Assembly (NCBI GenBank): GCA_045837725.1
Contig: JBEWZL010000008.1
Location: 153,198 to 217,197, forward strand
Direction: 5' to 3'
Length of the DNA: 64,000 nt
Source: Vermamoeba vermiformis
Lineage: Eukaryota; Tubulinea; Echinamoebida
Below, in pieces: positions 1 through 10,652 of the stretch. The number at the start of each line of letters is the position of its first letter. The stretch's first letter is position 1. The position numbers and the translations under genes are program-made. The notes under the pieces are model-generated. The model had not been told where the DNA came from. It saw only the letters and a list, made by a program, of their open reading frames with translations, and searched no databases.

Positions 1-1243
1 ATAGTAAGAATTATTATCGTTAAAGTAGCCTTTCGAAAAATATCTGTGAAAAATTTGATTCACGTGAAAAAATCAAAGATATTTTTAAGGGTTGTGAACG
101 TACCGTGAATCGTTTGACCAGCGGAACAACTGTGAATTTTCCGTCGATTAATTTGACTAATTGATCGTACGGCACAAATTTGTTGGTTGTTTTGTCCAAA
201 ATGTCAAACACGATGAAAAAGTCTGGTAACGCGTCATAACCAACACTGTGTTTGCACCACAGCCATTCTCCGAATAGGCAGTACCTTCATATAAACAATT
301 AATACGAGAATTGTAAAGGGGTTGAACGGTGTGACCAGATCCGGCTGTAAAAATTTAACAGCTTGATCCAAAATTGCAAATACGTACTTATTTGTTAAGA
401 TATTCCATAATACTTCCATATGTTGATAAATATAGTCTCTGTATACGTTATATTGAGGTTTCTCTCCGTTACCAACAATTCCTAAGACGAGATCTTCGAT
501 TAGAATTGTACTTTTTAAAAAGGACTTTTACTGACCAGACCGTTTTTGAATAATAGGCTGCCATTCTTCCTTGAAATGTACTGACACATTGGCTCCTATA
601 AAATCGATTATTTTAGCGAAGTGCAGCGGAATTGAATCACGCGTCTCAAAAATTGAGAAAAAAAATGTAAAATAAATTTGTAATATTGTATTATTGTTAG
701 CCCGATTCAAATCCCCCCCCTGTGCATTTTAGGAATTTTAATTCGAATTTTTAAAAAAGTTGAGGAATTTATTTTGGCGCTCAGTCGACACCCAGCCGCC
801 TGGTTCTTAGCGGCAGCGATAGCATATATATCCAACTATATTATTGTTGGTATGTCGCTGTTATGGTTGGTCTGGGGTAACGACTACCACGCCCAGAAAA
901 CTGATAATTATAATTTTTAAATTCGTAATTCACACAAGGGGGGGATTTGAATCGGGCCAACAATAATGTGTAATTGAGTTCTAGTATCTTAAATGGTTAA
1001 AATTGCAGGAGAATAATTTTAAAATTTAATTAACAAATTTTGGGTCTTTAACGGTTGTAAATCTGGATCTGTCCTGTATTATCACGTACCATCGACTTTT
1101 TCTTGCACAATAACATTAGTAATATTATATGACTTGATCATGGAGTTCATTTGCTCTTCGGTAATAACTTCATCGTCATCCACGACTTCAGATCCAGCCA
1201 TGTGCGGTGTGCGAGGAAACTTGAAAAACGGTTGTTCTTCCAT
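1..1243 (-). CDS. RNA ligase of the Rnl/REL nucleotidyltransferase family (3' end beyond window)
   Basis: Seals RNA ends through a covalent lysyl-AMP intermediate. Translation starts at 1243 (MEEQPFFKFPRTPHMAGSE), and the early FPRTPH segment is usual in this family. Exon 1 (1090-1243) ends in QEKVDG and exon 2 (about 536-595) continues ANVSVHF, giving the motif I KxDG lysine (EKVDGAN). Exon 3 (about 388-494) encodes GNGEKPQYNVYRDY. Exon 4 (104-284) encodes YCLFGEWLWCKHS and LPDFFIVFDILDK, matching the family segment between the nucleotide-binding motifs. The rest, with motifs IV and V, runs past base 1. Intron 1 (596-1089, 494 nt) is unusually long and holds an inverted-repeat element. The next gene upstream on the same strand carries RlaP nucleotidyltransferase domains, named for their association with RNA ligases. 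The family call is firm; the substrate and organelle are unknown. Confidence 0.88.
690..967. mobile_element. MITE-like inverted-repeat element in the RNA ligase intron
   Basis: Two inverted arms bound about 278 bp inside intron 1 of the RNA ligase. The left arm reads ATTATTGTTAGCCCGATTCA and continues AATCCCCCCC. The right arm, read on the minus strand, is the same apart from a G in place of A after ATTATTGTT and one base of C-run length. The interior is AT-rich apart from a short GC-rich middle and has no ORF. No convincing target-site duplication was found. The shape fits a non-autonomous DNA transposon; the family is unknown. Confidence 0.55.
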
Positions 1244-1543
1244 TATTAGAATTTAATATGTGGTGATTGTTCTATTGTACAATTTTGATAATTTAATAAT
1301 ATCGTTTCAACGAACAAATTGATTTTTGTTTTATCAGTCACGTGCTCGATCTGCTTTAATTCGCAGTTCGGTTCGTGCAATGTTACTAGCCTAAAAAATA
1401 CGAATACGTGTTGTATTTATTACATTCTATAGCAATTACATTAATTTGAGATCTGCTGTGGACAGATCCAGCCCCAACAAAATGCGTTATTTAAATACAA
1501 GTCTTATTTAACAATAGTAAATCATTTATTTTAGATTGTTTTA
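1244..1543. other. Intergenic spacer between ligase and YTH-RlaP genes
   Basis: This 300-bp AT-rich gap separates the end of the YTH-RlaP gene from the start of the ligase gene on the same strand. I see no ORF or RNA gene. It must hold the 3' end of one and the promoter of the other, unless they are co-transcribed. Confidence 0.5.
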
Positions 1544-4500
1544 CTACGAATTAAATCGCACTTTATCGAGCCACTGATTGAAGTACTCGACGTTAATATT
1601 CTTCGGCAACACTTCCAAGCTCGTGACAGCTGTCAATGGCTTATCAATCTGTTCTAAATATAGACTCATTTCACGCTCAAAGTCATCGTTAATTTCTTCG
1701 TCTTTTCGTGAAAATTCTAACGCTTTGTTGACCGCGTTAAAAATATCCGTTGAAACAGTCTCTGGTAGACTTTGCTGCAGTTCTTTTAAGCACGTGATTA
1801 CTATATTTAGTATATCGACCAATTTTTGCACTTCGAGAGGCTGATTATTGCTATTTTTGGCATTTTTCATTTTTTCTTTTGCCTTGATCCGCTTGACTTG
1901 GCTGACAATATAACCCTGGCACTGTGCCAGCAATGCATTATTTCTGCAAATATTTGCTGATGAATTGTTCCGCAGGTCAGTCCATAGTTCGTGTTCGTAA
2001 ACCACTGAGATTTTTCCGTCGGTTTGTTCTTTGAATAAATTTTCGATTAAAACGCTCAGATCCAGTCTGGTCACGTGATCCAAAAACTTCCTTATTTCTA
2101 TAATAGTATATTTCACTGAATTTTGAGGCTCGATCTCGACTTGTTGTGAAATTTCAGGTTTGTTCTGATTGGTCGTCAATAACTCTCGTTCTTTCAATTT
2201 AAATTTGTTGATTTCTTTTCCTTTTTTAGACTGGACTGGGCCCTTTTGCGTCTTATTTTCATTTGCAGGCGCTGAACTGATCAAATCGATCTCGGTCCAT
2301 GGATTAGTTCCCGCATTGGGTCTGATCAGTGACTTGACTAACAATTCAATATTCGCTGCATAGACTCCAAAGTACTTGTTCTCAACACTGCAAATTAATC
2401 GTTATTATTATGTAAATTAATAATGAAATAATTTTTCGTTCGATGAAATTTCGGATGTGGATCGGATCTGACTTACTGATTGAACGTTAGGAATAATAAC
2501 CGGCCTTTAATAAGGTCATCCATATTAATGTTATCGAATAGCTCTTTGTTCTTGATAAATCTAGCTTCATATTTGCTCGAGTAAGGTGCAAGCAGATCTG
2601 CTCATAAAAATTAATTAACGCCCGAACTTAACCTTAATAATAGTAGAACTTACTATTATCCTCGTATGTTTGCCTTAAATGGAAATACCAATCTTTGCAC
2701 ATATCTAATCGTTTTTGCGTATCCAGATCTTCGTCTTGAAACGTTTCCAAAGCCTTTTCGACAATTTCGACTTGTTCAGTGAATTGTTTGTTCAATTCTT
2801 CGTGCGTGAATTGACAGCCACGAACTTTCAATAAAAATTCGCGGTCTTTTGAGCCATTAGGCAGCCATACTTCGATGTTTCTAGTCGTCGCGGCTGTTTG
2901 AGTTTAATTTAAGAAATTTCCTTATTTGGAAATAATGGTGTAGTACCTTGTTTTGCATGCACGAGACAGCGGAATAATATGTACCATTTTTTCATTAATT
3001 TCTTTTCCAATTCTTCGATAGAATCTTCTTCGTTTTGGAACTCATCCACATGTTTCTTAAAAAAGGAAATAAAATCAGTATTTAGGAGATAGTTTATATA
3101 ATAATATACTCACACTATCAGTGTCGACTATCATCGCGTCGCGTTTTCTTTTCTCCTTTAACTGACTGATTTTTTCGTGCATTTTGAGCACCATCCTTTG
3201 ACCTATTAAAATCAATCAGGACCGTAGTCAATAACAACAATATAAGCACGAATATGTTACCCTTGTTGCCCATGACTTCGATCATATACTTATTGATCGC
3301 TTGCTTCGTCAGAAACACGTTTCTGAAATTGTTTTTGAGCTCGATCCACAACGGATCTTCGTAGTGCACGTGTTCAGTGGCTTGGAATAGCGACTCAATC
3401 GACTTAGTATCGCCTTCGAGCACTATTTGTAGGAAGTATTCGATGCCCTGCAATAGTATTGCTCCGTTAGTATGACAAATTTCATTGCAAAAATTTCTTG
3501 CAGATCCGGACTTCTAATAATAATAGAGGGATATGAAAGTATAGAATAGAGTGGCAAAAAGCAAAAAAGATAAGAGCACAACACCTCCGATTCCCAGGTA
3601 GTCTCCTACCCCAGTACTAAGAAGGCCTGAACAAGCTTAACTTCGCTGATCGGACGGGAAGCGGTGCATTCTTGTTAGTGTGGTCGTGCCCGAGACGCCT
3701 TGCAACTCAGAGTTCGGGTCACTACTTGCTACGACCAAAAAACATTCGTGCAACCCCTTCGTCTGATCAGCAAATATTCAAGCATTCAATTTTGTTTTGG
3801 ATCCACGTGTCATCGTCAAATTTCGTAAGCACCCAACGGTAAGGCAATAATATATATAATACATACGTAAATAGTATAGTCAGGTCTGATTCCATCGGGA
3901 TTTTTTATGCTCTGTGCAAACGGTGAAAATCCAACGAGTTTTTTGACCGGCGATAAAATGACAATGAACATGTCTTGGTCACTGCCCTAAGTGATCATAT
4001 TAGTATTATTTAATTATAATATGATATATTACGTACTTGCACGTTCAAATTATACCGTTTAGAGCCCAAATAAGTCGCCATCAAAACTTTGCCTAAATTC
4101 GTTTCAATGTGTTTCAACAACATGGCCCATAACTCCGCTGAACTCATTTGTTCTTCAACTTCATCGTCTAATATAAAAAATGTCTTGTCTTGTTTCAACC
4201 TACGCAATAAATTAAATAAATAAAATTGAATTAAAAAATTAAGACAAATTTTTTTCGCCGTGGTGGAATTGATAATTCAACAATAAATTTAGTATTATAA
4301 GTTGTTATATGATAGTATTATAATAATTTTATACGTACTTTTCAAGTTCTAATCGTTTCTTAGTATCTTCCTCGTGTTTTTTATCAAATTCTTGATCGAT
4401 CAGTGCACACAGTTCTTTACCGACTTGAGCGGAAATTTCCTGGCAATTTCGACTCAAATTGACCGGTGAATTGTTCGTTAATTCGTTCATCAAATGCTTT

Positions 4501-5179
4501 GTTTTTTCAAACGGCAATCCATCGCTAAATTTTTCACGCCTAAAAAAATATCTTGTCAGAAGCAATATTACTCAATATAGAAATATAAAATCGATAGTAT
4601 AGATCGTACTATTAATTAAAATATTAGTATAATTGCGAGTATAACGTTAGAAAGTAGATCTAAGTCAAAAAGGTCGGTCCAAATTTTTTTCGCTCGTACT
4701 TTTTGAGCCATTTGATTTTGAACGGCGGTGCTAATTGGCGGGAAAATCCTTCGTTATCTTCACTCGTGTCTATTGGCAAGAACACAAAATCAGCTGGGAA
4801 TTGGATCTTCGAGGCCATGAAACCGTAGCCTTGATACGACTTGTGGCCTGATACTGACACGATAAATATGACTCGATCGCATGTCTAATATAATTAATAT
4901 TAATATTAATAACGAAAATAAGTGGATCTTACGTCGTACGCTGAATTAAAAATTTCGTGCGGCTGTGGGGGTAATGCACGAATGGTCGTGGCCCTATAAT
5001 AGTAATCAGAATATACTAAATACAGTAACAATATTGGAATTGAATGGAAATTAGGTTGATTAGTAAATTTAAATTACAAAAAAATTAACGTAAAATTAAA
5101 CTGACCAGTATTCATCGGCAAATGATTTCTTTAAATTATCCAAATCATGTGACTTCAAAATAAAATATTTGCAATTCAT
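1544..5179 (-). CDS. YTH domain fused to tandem RlaP-type (COG3541-like) nucleotidyltransferase domains
   Basis: About 800 residues from about 12 exons. Residues 1-160 form a YTH m6A-reader domain: KYFILKSHDLDNL, EYWATTIRALP (first cage Trp), FIVSVSGHKSYQGYGFMAS, FKIKWL, then LPFEKTKHLMN and LSRNCQEI, very like YTHDC1. A Leu four residues before FKIKW matches the YTHDC1 Leu cage position; the second cage Trp may be Phe. The frame then joins LELEK to LKQDKTFF and enters a polymerase-beta-fold unit: ATYLGSKRYNLNVQ plus GSDQDMFIVI (GS...SDxD), then DYTIYGIEYFLQIVLEGD and SIESLF as in RlaP/COG3541. A second unit follows (KYFGVYAANIELL, KYTIIEIRKFLDHV, LIENLF) without the acidic residues, so it is probably inactive. 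One intron hosts a 5S rRNA gene. The start could lie in an earlier exon. Confidence 0.82.
3563..3568 (-). terminator. Pol III T-run terminator of the 5S gene
   Basis: Six consecutive T on the minus strand, five bases after the 3' end of the 5S rRNA, match the simple RNA polymerase III stop signal. Confidence 0.65.
3574..3691 (-). rRNA. 5S ribosomal RNA nested in an intron of the YTH-RlaP gene
   Basis: On the minus strand, 118 nt align to eukaryotic 5S rRNA. The 5' end reads GGGCACGACCACACTAACAA. An A-box-like AGCGAAGTTAAGC follows, then TTAGTACTGGGGTAGGAGAC and TACCTGGGAAT in the C-box/loop E region. The 5' GGGCAC pairs with 3' GTGCTC to close helix I, giving the length expected of 5S. A run of six T lies just downstream (minus-strand sense of 3563-3568), as for a Pol III terminator. 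It sits in the 419-nt intron 3448-3866, same strand as the host gene. Confidence 0.88.
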
Positions 5180-5379
5180 CTGCGAGTATCTGTTGGGTTG
5201 AACCACTAGTCTTTGATCTCAAATCCGTTTGCAGAGTCCCACTGTTGGCTAATCAAATCTACTCGGGCCAATAAAGTATTAACTCTACTTGTGTGGTGTA
5301 AGAAAGATTTTTTTTGGGCAATACAAACTCCGTGGCGAGATAAAATTTATTGTTATCAAATCAATTGAACGAGAACGCC
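5180..5379. promoter_or_regulatory. Bidirectional promoter region, YTH-RlaP / 14-3-3
   Basis: Only 200 bp separate two divergent start codons, so both promoters must lie here or overlap the first exons. No clear TATA box was seen. Confidence 0.4.
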
Positions 5380-6132
5380 ATGAATGAGGAGCGCGAGCAG
5401 TGTTTATTAATAGCCACAATAGCACTCGAATGCGGACGGTATTTAGAAGTGATAGAGGCATTACGACCGATCTTTAGTCAAAAGATCGAACTGACATCTG
5501 CTGAGCGACGATTGCTTGGAGAGGCATTTCAGAAAATACCCATTGATTTGAGATTCAGTATGTATAGCATCCATAGTCTGCTTAAAAAGGCGGAAGAGGA
5601 AGACAACGAGCCTCGAGTGAATTTAATCCAAAATTATTATCAGAAATTAGAACACGAATTCAGACAACGACTTAAGGAGTGTTCAAATATAATACACGAA
5701 TATTTACTGCCATATACGAATAATCCTGAAGCTCAAGTCCATTATTTGTTAATGCAGATTCATTATTGGATGAGGCTCAGCGACTTTGCTAGAGGTCCAG
5801 AACAAGTCTCTGCAATATCAAATACACATGCACTATTTAAAAAAGCTAAAGGCATTGCAGACGCGCATTTAAAAGTCACAAATCTACTTGTTCTCAAAGT
5901 AATTTTGGGTTACACAACGTTCCTGCATGCACGACTTGATAAACCATATGAAGCGGCGACACTAGGCAGACAGACCTATTTGGCCGTGGTGGAGCACATA
6001 GACGAGGTCACGGAGGCAGAATATTCCGAGATTTCACCGTTGCTCCGACAAATCGAAGACACTTACCGCCACGCGAGTCATTTTGTGCCTGATGATACCG
6101 AAGAGACGAATAGAACTGTTGCTAGCACTTAA
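5380..6132 (+). CDS. Divergent 14-3-3 protein with altered phosphopeptide pocket
   Basis: An intronless ORF of 250 residues starting MNEEREQCLLIATIALECGR. It follows the 14-3-3 helix pattern end to end: the helix-3 segment LTSAERRLLGEAFQ, the mid-protein YYQKLEHEFRQRLKECSNI, and VHYLLMQIHYWMRLSDFA where canonical proteins have the KGDYYRYLAE helix. By hand alignment, one pocket Arg (position 56 equivalent, LRFSMY) is kept, while the Lys49, Arg127, Tyr128 and Asn173 equivalents are replaced. Canonical 14-3-3 proteins are about 245 residues and bind phosphoserine clients. Here dimerisation may be kept while phospho-binding is doubtful. No introns, unlike most neighbours. Confidence 0.85.
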   Translation: MNEEREQCLLIATIALECGRYLEVIEALRPIFSQKIELTSAERRLLGEAFQKIPIDLRFSMYSIHSLLKKAEEEDNEPRVNLIQNYYQKLEHEFRQRLKECSNIIHEYLLPYTNNPEAQVHYLLMQIHYWMRLSDFARGPEQVSAISNTHALFKKAKGIADAHLKVTNLLVLKVILGYTTFLHARLDKPYEAATLGRQTYLAVVEHIDEVTEAEYSEISPLLRQIEDTYRHASHFVPDDTEETNRTVAST

Positions 6133-6627
6133 ATAGTCTCTAAGAGCTCTTGAAGACCAGATCTGAGCCAGTACAAAACGCGATCCGAAGAACAGCCTTG
6201 CCTCCGCTTGCCACACGCATTATCTCCAGCCCAATAGATACAATTCCATTTTGCACCGAGAGCCAAGCAACGAGTATATTGCATGGTTGTTATTTTCCAG
6301 AAAAGGCAAGCACGATCGGCTTACATCCAGAAGATGCATTATTTCTATTATTATTGACCTTTTGAATAATAATAATGTGTAAGTAGATACCACTCCTATC
6401 ACGCACGAGATGAAGCATTTCTGGCTGGCATTGCAATTGGATAGTGAATCGTAAATGCACCGGATGCGTAATAAAGGTAATATAGAAGTATTGGTGTATT
6501 AACGCGTAATGTATTAATATATCTATTACCTTAGTAATATACACCACGATATGAGTGCTAGTCTCGCTCTTAATGCCGTTATGACTCAAACAAATATTTA
6601 TCTCTAGTCTCGTACGTCAGGTTTACA
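6133..6627. other. Convergent 3' spacer
   Basis: The gap between the ends of the 14-3-3 gene and a minus-strand surface-protein gene. Short ORFs here are not supported by composition or similarity. I see no gene in it. Confidence 0.5.
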
Positions 6628-7564
6628 TTACAAGACTAACAACGACACTACTGATACCACCAACAAACTAGCTTTCATGCCCGCACTAGCACTGGACTTC
6701 TTAGCAGGAGTTTGTACCGGTGTGGATGTGGATGGCGCGGAGTTGGCTTGAGGAGCGGTGTTGACGACAGGAGCAGCGAGCGGGGCATCGGCTACTGGTG
6801 TCTCAGGGACGAGTGCGCAGTACGCTTTGAAGTCCGTGTCGTAGTTGACGACGAACGTGCATTGTTCACTCGTGCTGGTCACATTTTTCATTGCAGTGCC
6901 GGCCACACATAGACTCGTAGTGTCGAAAAATGATGTTTGGAGCTCGTTGTTCACGCATTGGTGAAATTTGGTAATTGTTCCATCAACTCCTGCGAAGCAC
7001 GTGTCGACTGGAGCTAAATTTAAAAATTTAAAAAATTAGATCTTGAAAAAAAATATATTTTAGTACTGACCAGCAATTGCATAAGCGTAAGGCAAGGTTT
7101 GGTCTTTCAGCGTACAAGACGTATCCGTGGAAGTGTAGTAATAGCTGCGCGCAAAGCTTGTGTTGGAACTAATGGCCACCATCGGATCTTCAGTTACGCA
7201 TTCGCCCAAGATGTACACGCCGTTCATAGTACCGCAGTTAGGATAAGGATTGCTACACGACTGACATATATAATCATTTTAGTGCTTAATATTTGTTGTT
7301 GGAGCAAATTTAAATTTTCGAACCTAAATCCAAAAAACTAAAAAAATGATTTAGCGGCACTTACCGAGAGGGGTTGCGAGTAAAATCCGCCATTGGATTC
7401 GGTGCATTGAGAATCCGTATAGGTGGTGATTTTGAGATAAGTCACTTGAGCCAAAGCAATATTTATCGCGACGAGCAAGAAAACGAATGCGCTTGTAAGT
7501 CTCATAATATTCTATTGATAATATATAATTATGCTCTTTATATTATTAGCTATTGACTTACCAT
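6628..7564 (-). CDS. Secreted Cys-rich surface protein with GPI-type tail (paralogue 1)
   Basis: Four exons. The start codon lies alone at the end of exon 1 (CCATG, 7562-7564), followed at once by a gtaagt donor; exon 2 continues NIMRLTSAFVFLLVAINIALA, a clear signal peptide. An alternative start is the in-frame ATG at 7505. The mature part has spaced cysteines (YTDSQCTESNGGFY, SCSNPYPNCGTMNGVYI, CVTED, CVNNELQ), then a Pro/Ala/Thr stalk (VADAPLAAPVVNTAP, STPVQTPAKKSSAS) and a terminal hydrophobic stretch LLVVSVVSLLVL ending at the stop. That layout suits a GPI-anchored cell-surface protein. It shares exon plan and motif spacing with the genes at 10995-11883 and 56626-57493. Function not recognised. 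Confidence 0.8.
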
Positions 7565-8126
7565 GGCAGAATTGAGTTCTTGTGTGGTCGTCGGTTTTTT
7601 TAACGGTCACTTTTTAGTTTTGTTGTTTTGTTTTGGCTATTTCCTTTTTCGGGCCGAAAATAACCTAGTATGACTTCTCAATCATCGATAATTGGTTGAA
7701 CCCTAAAGCGAAGTTCTAAACATGGTAACGCAGATGAGATGAAATAATACAAAACTTTACTAATTTGGAATTGTAGATCATCGCATCACGCTGGATTCAC
7801 TCCGACACCATCACGAAGTCCGTCTGTCCTTTGTGGACACTAAGCGAAGGATTCTACACACGTTCGTCGACCGCGATCAGTAAGCTGAAGAATTGGCGCC
7901 AATTCTTTGTATTCAGAAGGTAGTTTGTTAGCGAGTAATGACTGATATGCTATATATATTATGGATATCTATCCAATAGTAAGCCAATTTTAGCTGTCAT
8001 TATCAGTTTGTGATCTAATTCTTGTGAATCGTCAGAAATTTCCGCCGCTACGTTACCATTGGTCAGTCCAAATAATGTGTGCGTATCTGTGACAGTTATT
8101 CATTAATTCGGTTACAGCATGCAACA
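7565..8126. promoter_or_regulatory. Divergent upstream region, surface protein / glycosyltransferase
   Basis: About 560 bp between divergent genes. A tiny upstream ORF (ATG CAA CAA TGA, 8119-8130) overlaps the glycosyltransferase start codon. Nothing else recognisable. Confidence 0.4.
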
Positions 8127-10615
8127 ATGAATAGTGCAGTACAATATGTAGCCTGTCGAAGAAATCGGTACATGTGGGGTCTGATTGCGTTGACCATCTA
8201 CGTTGTTTTAATATTTTCTTTATTGAATAATCCTTCCTATTGGAATAAGTAAGTTATATTTCGGATAGTACTGATTGGTTCGATTTATTTTAAAAGTAAT
8301 TAAAATGGATGGATGGAATATTCACTTCAATGTATCGGTTTTATCTTTGCTCATCGCTAATTATCTCCCACTGGAGCCACATATTTATATAATTTAAGAA
8401 ATGACCAACTACTGCGCACTTCTTCTTTTGGAAAAACTGATTATTTGCTTGTAGGCACAGATCGAGCCTAACGGAGGAACAAAAATCTTTTATTGCTTCA
8501 ATAACACACAGTAGTACGCGCTGGTGTCAAGTTGGATTTAATCCAGTAGCTATTCGAGAGTTTCTCGAGATCCAACGACAAGTATGTGATCCATCTGGCA
8601 AACTGTCAATTAGCTAACAATAGAGAACGATATGAAATAACTTTTAATATTCATTATAACCTAATTTATGCAATTAGGCGACCGTATTCGGCTTTGAAAC
8701 GTTTTTTGACGAGCGAGAAAGGAAGATCGCTACAGCGCTCACAAAAGAAACTAACGGGAAATTTGTTATGATAGCCGGAAATGTATTGCATAATATTAGA
8801 GCCCTATCAAGAGAATTCAGGTAATGGGCACATAAATTTCGTTTTTTTTCTGTTTTGTTTCCGATTGTTAATTAGATCTCATTTAGTCCTAACGGCTTTG
8901 CCATTGGTCCTAAGACTACACCTCTTAAGGAACAATTTATTAAGAGAAAAGGCTATGCGACATTCCGAGACCTATTTATTGACGATGAAATCGGATTCGT
9001 TTGCGAGGTGATTCACTTTGAAGGTAGTACTGATTCTGTATATTATTATATCATTACTGATGAATAGATTCATCTATTAGCTGGAAGTTACGAAGACCTG
9101 CTTGCAGCAGCATTGTTATCGAACGAAAACACGAAAATATTTTCAATTAACAATCATGAAGCATTTGACCAGGCCCTGCAAGACAAAAGTAACATATTTG
9201 CATCGTTTACATATGTGTTTATCTATATTCATATTGCTTGCAGCTGTTCTTCGGCTCAACGACGATAATTCCGTAGCTGGATTGAAGATCGGAACTTTTG
9301 CAAGGACTTATGGCCACACGAAGCTCAATGACGGACAGTTAAACACCGATGGACCACGTGACATTAGTGATTTAGTTCGTGAATTAAGGACATCGCTCAA
9401 CAACAGTAAGCTTGAACAAAAAAATCTCCGAGACCGAGATAGATTGACACGTGTCAAAAGGTTTGGCCCAAGTTGCCAGCGCGAACAAAATAGTCATATG
9501 GATTCCAGTAGGCAATGCTCATCGCCGATATTTAGACATTTTGTATTGTTCACTGAAAAAGCACAAAGTGACCAATTACCTCTTCTTTGCACTCGACGAA
9601 GACGTGTACCGCTATTTAATTTCGCAGAAAAGAAATGCTTATTATAATCCGCTGTGGTACGTACCACGAACTCAAATTCACACCTTCTAATCGTAACAAT
9701 AACTTTAAGGTACACGAGAATGGACGGTGGGCAAGGGTATCACATGTTCAACTATAACATCGTTATGCGCGAGCGATTTTCGATATTTTTGGACGTACTA
9801 GAATTGGGCTACAACATTTTGATGCACGACACAGATATTTTTTGGGTAACCGGTAAAGCCGCATTAATCGGGTCATTATGTGAAATATCGTTATACTCAC
9901 GCAAGCTAGACGTACTTCCTGATTTGGAGCGTGATCGCGCGGACATTGTGGCGCAACAAGACTCTTGGGAGATGGATGAATGGACTCGCGTCGTGTGCGG
10001 CGGATTCGTGCTCTACAAAAGCAGGTCAAGTAAGTATCTCTATAATTAGCAACTATTATTGTCGAACATACAGGCGATAAATTTGTCTATAGACACTCAC
10101 CATAACGCGTTTTTACTTCTCGTAAATTTGACCTGGATGCAGATCCAGAAAAAAAAAACGAAATCTGTCTTCAAATATTGCATATTGATCTCTTAAACAA
10201 TTAATTATTACTATATGTTCCTTAGTTACCCTCGTTCGCCGTAAATAAGAGCGAAATCTGACGGCTAAATTTAGATGTCATTCAAGCAGTGCACGTGATG
10301 CAACAAATGGCGTTTTATTTGCCCGAACAAGAAGACCAAGAGCTCAGCAACATGTTTTTCCACTCTGAAGACACGTGTTTGGTGCCATCGAGATCTACAC
10401 TTGAAGAAACGTGTCCTGCGAGCAAAGGACACAAAATTACGGTGCAGTTCAAGGATATTAGAGAGTACGTTAGTGGTCATAATTACTGTAAAATTCACGA
10501 GCGATGGGCCGCAGCTAATGTCGCGCCAAAAGTAATTCATCTTAACGGATCGAACAAACCGAAGTGCATTGCTGACTCGAAAGAGTGGGGCATTGAAATG
10601 TCTGGTCGCTGTTAG
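8127..10615 (+). CDS. Type II membrane glycosyltransferase, nucleotide-diphospho-sugar transferase family (PF03407, GT77-like)
   Basis: Transfers sugar from a nucleotide-sugar donor, probably in the Golgi. The N-terminus has a short cytosolic tail then a single anchor (MWGLIALTIYVVLIFSLL, residues about 18-35). After a stem region, the exon around 9462-9658 gives NKIVIWIPVGNAHRRYLDI and KKHKVTNYLFFALDEDVYR, and the next gives GYNILMHDTDIFWVTG with the DxD metal/nucleotide site (DTD). ADIVAQQDSW and VCGGFVLYKSR match the family segment after the DxD. The last exon (10275-10615) contains VAPKVIHLNGSNKPKC before the stop. At least seven introns; one (9404-9460) carries the palindrome TGACACGTGTCA. 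Acceptor sugar unknown. Confidence 0.85.
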
Positions 10616-10652
10616 ATAACTTGTACATAAATATAAATACCTATGTTGCCAA

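Noticed and set aside
690-967. tRNA B-box-like words (GATTCAAATCC) at both arms of the inverted repeat
   Set aside because: No T-stem or acceptor pairing around them; they belong to the inverted repeat.
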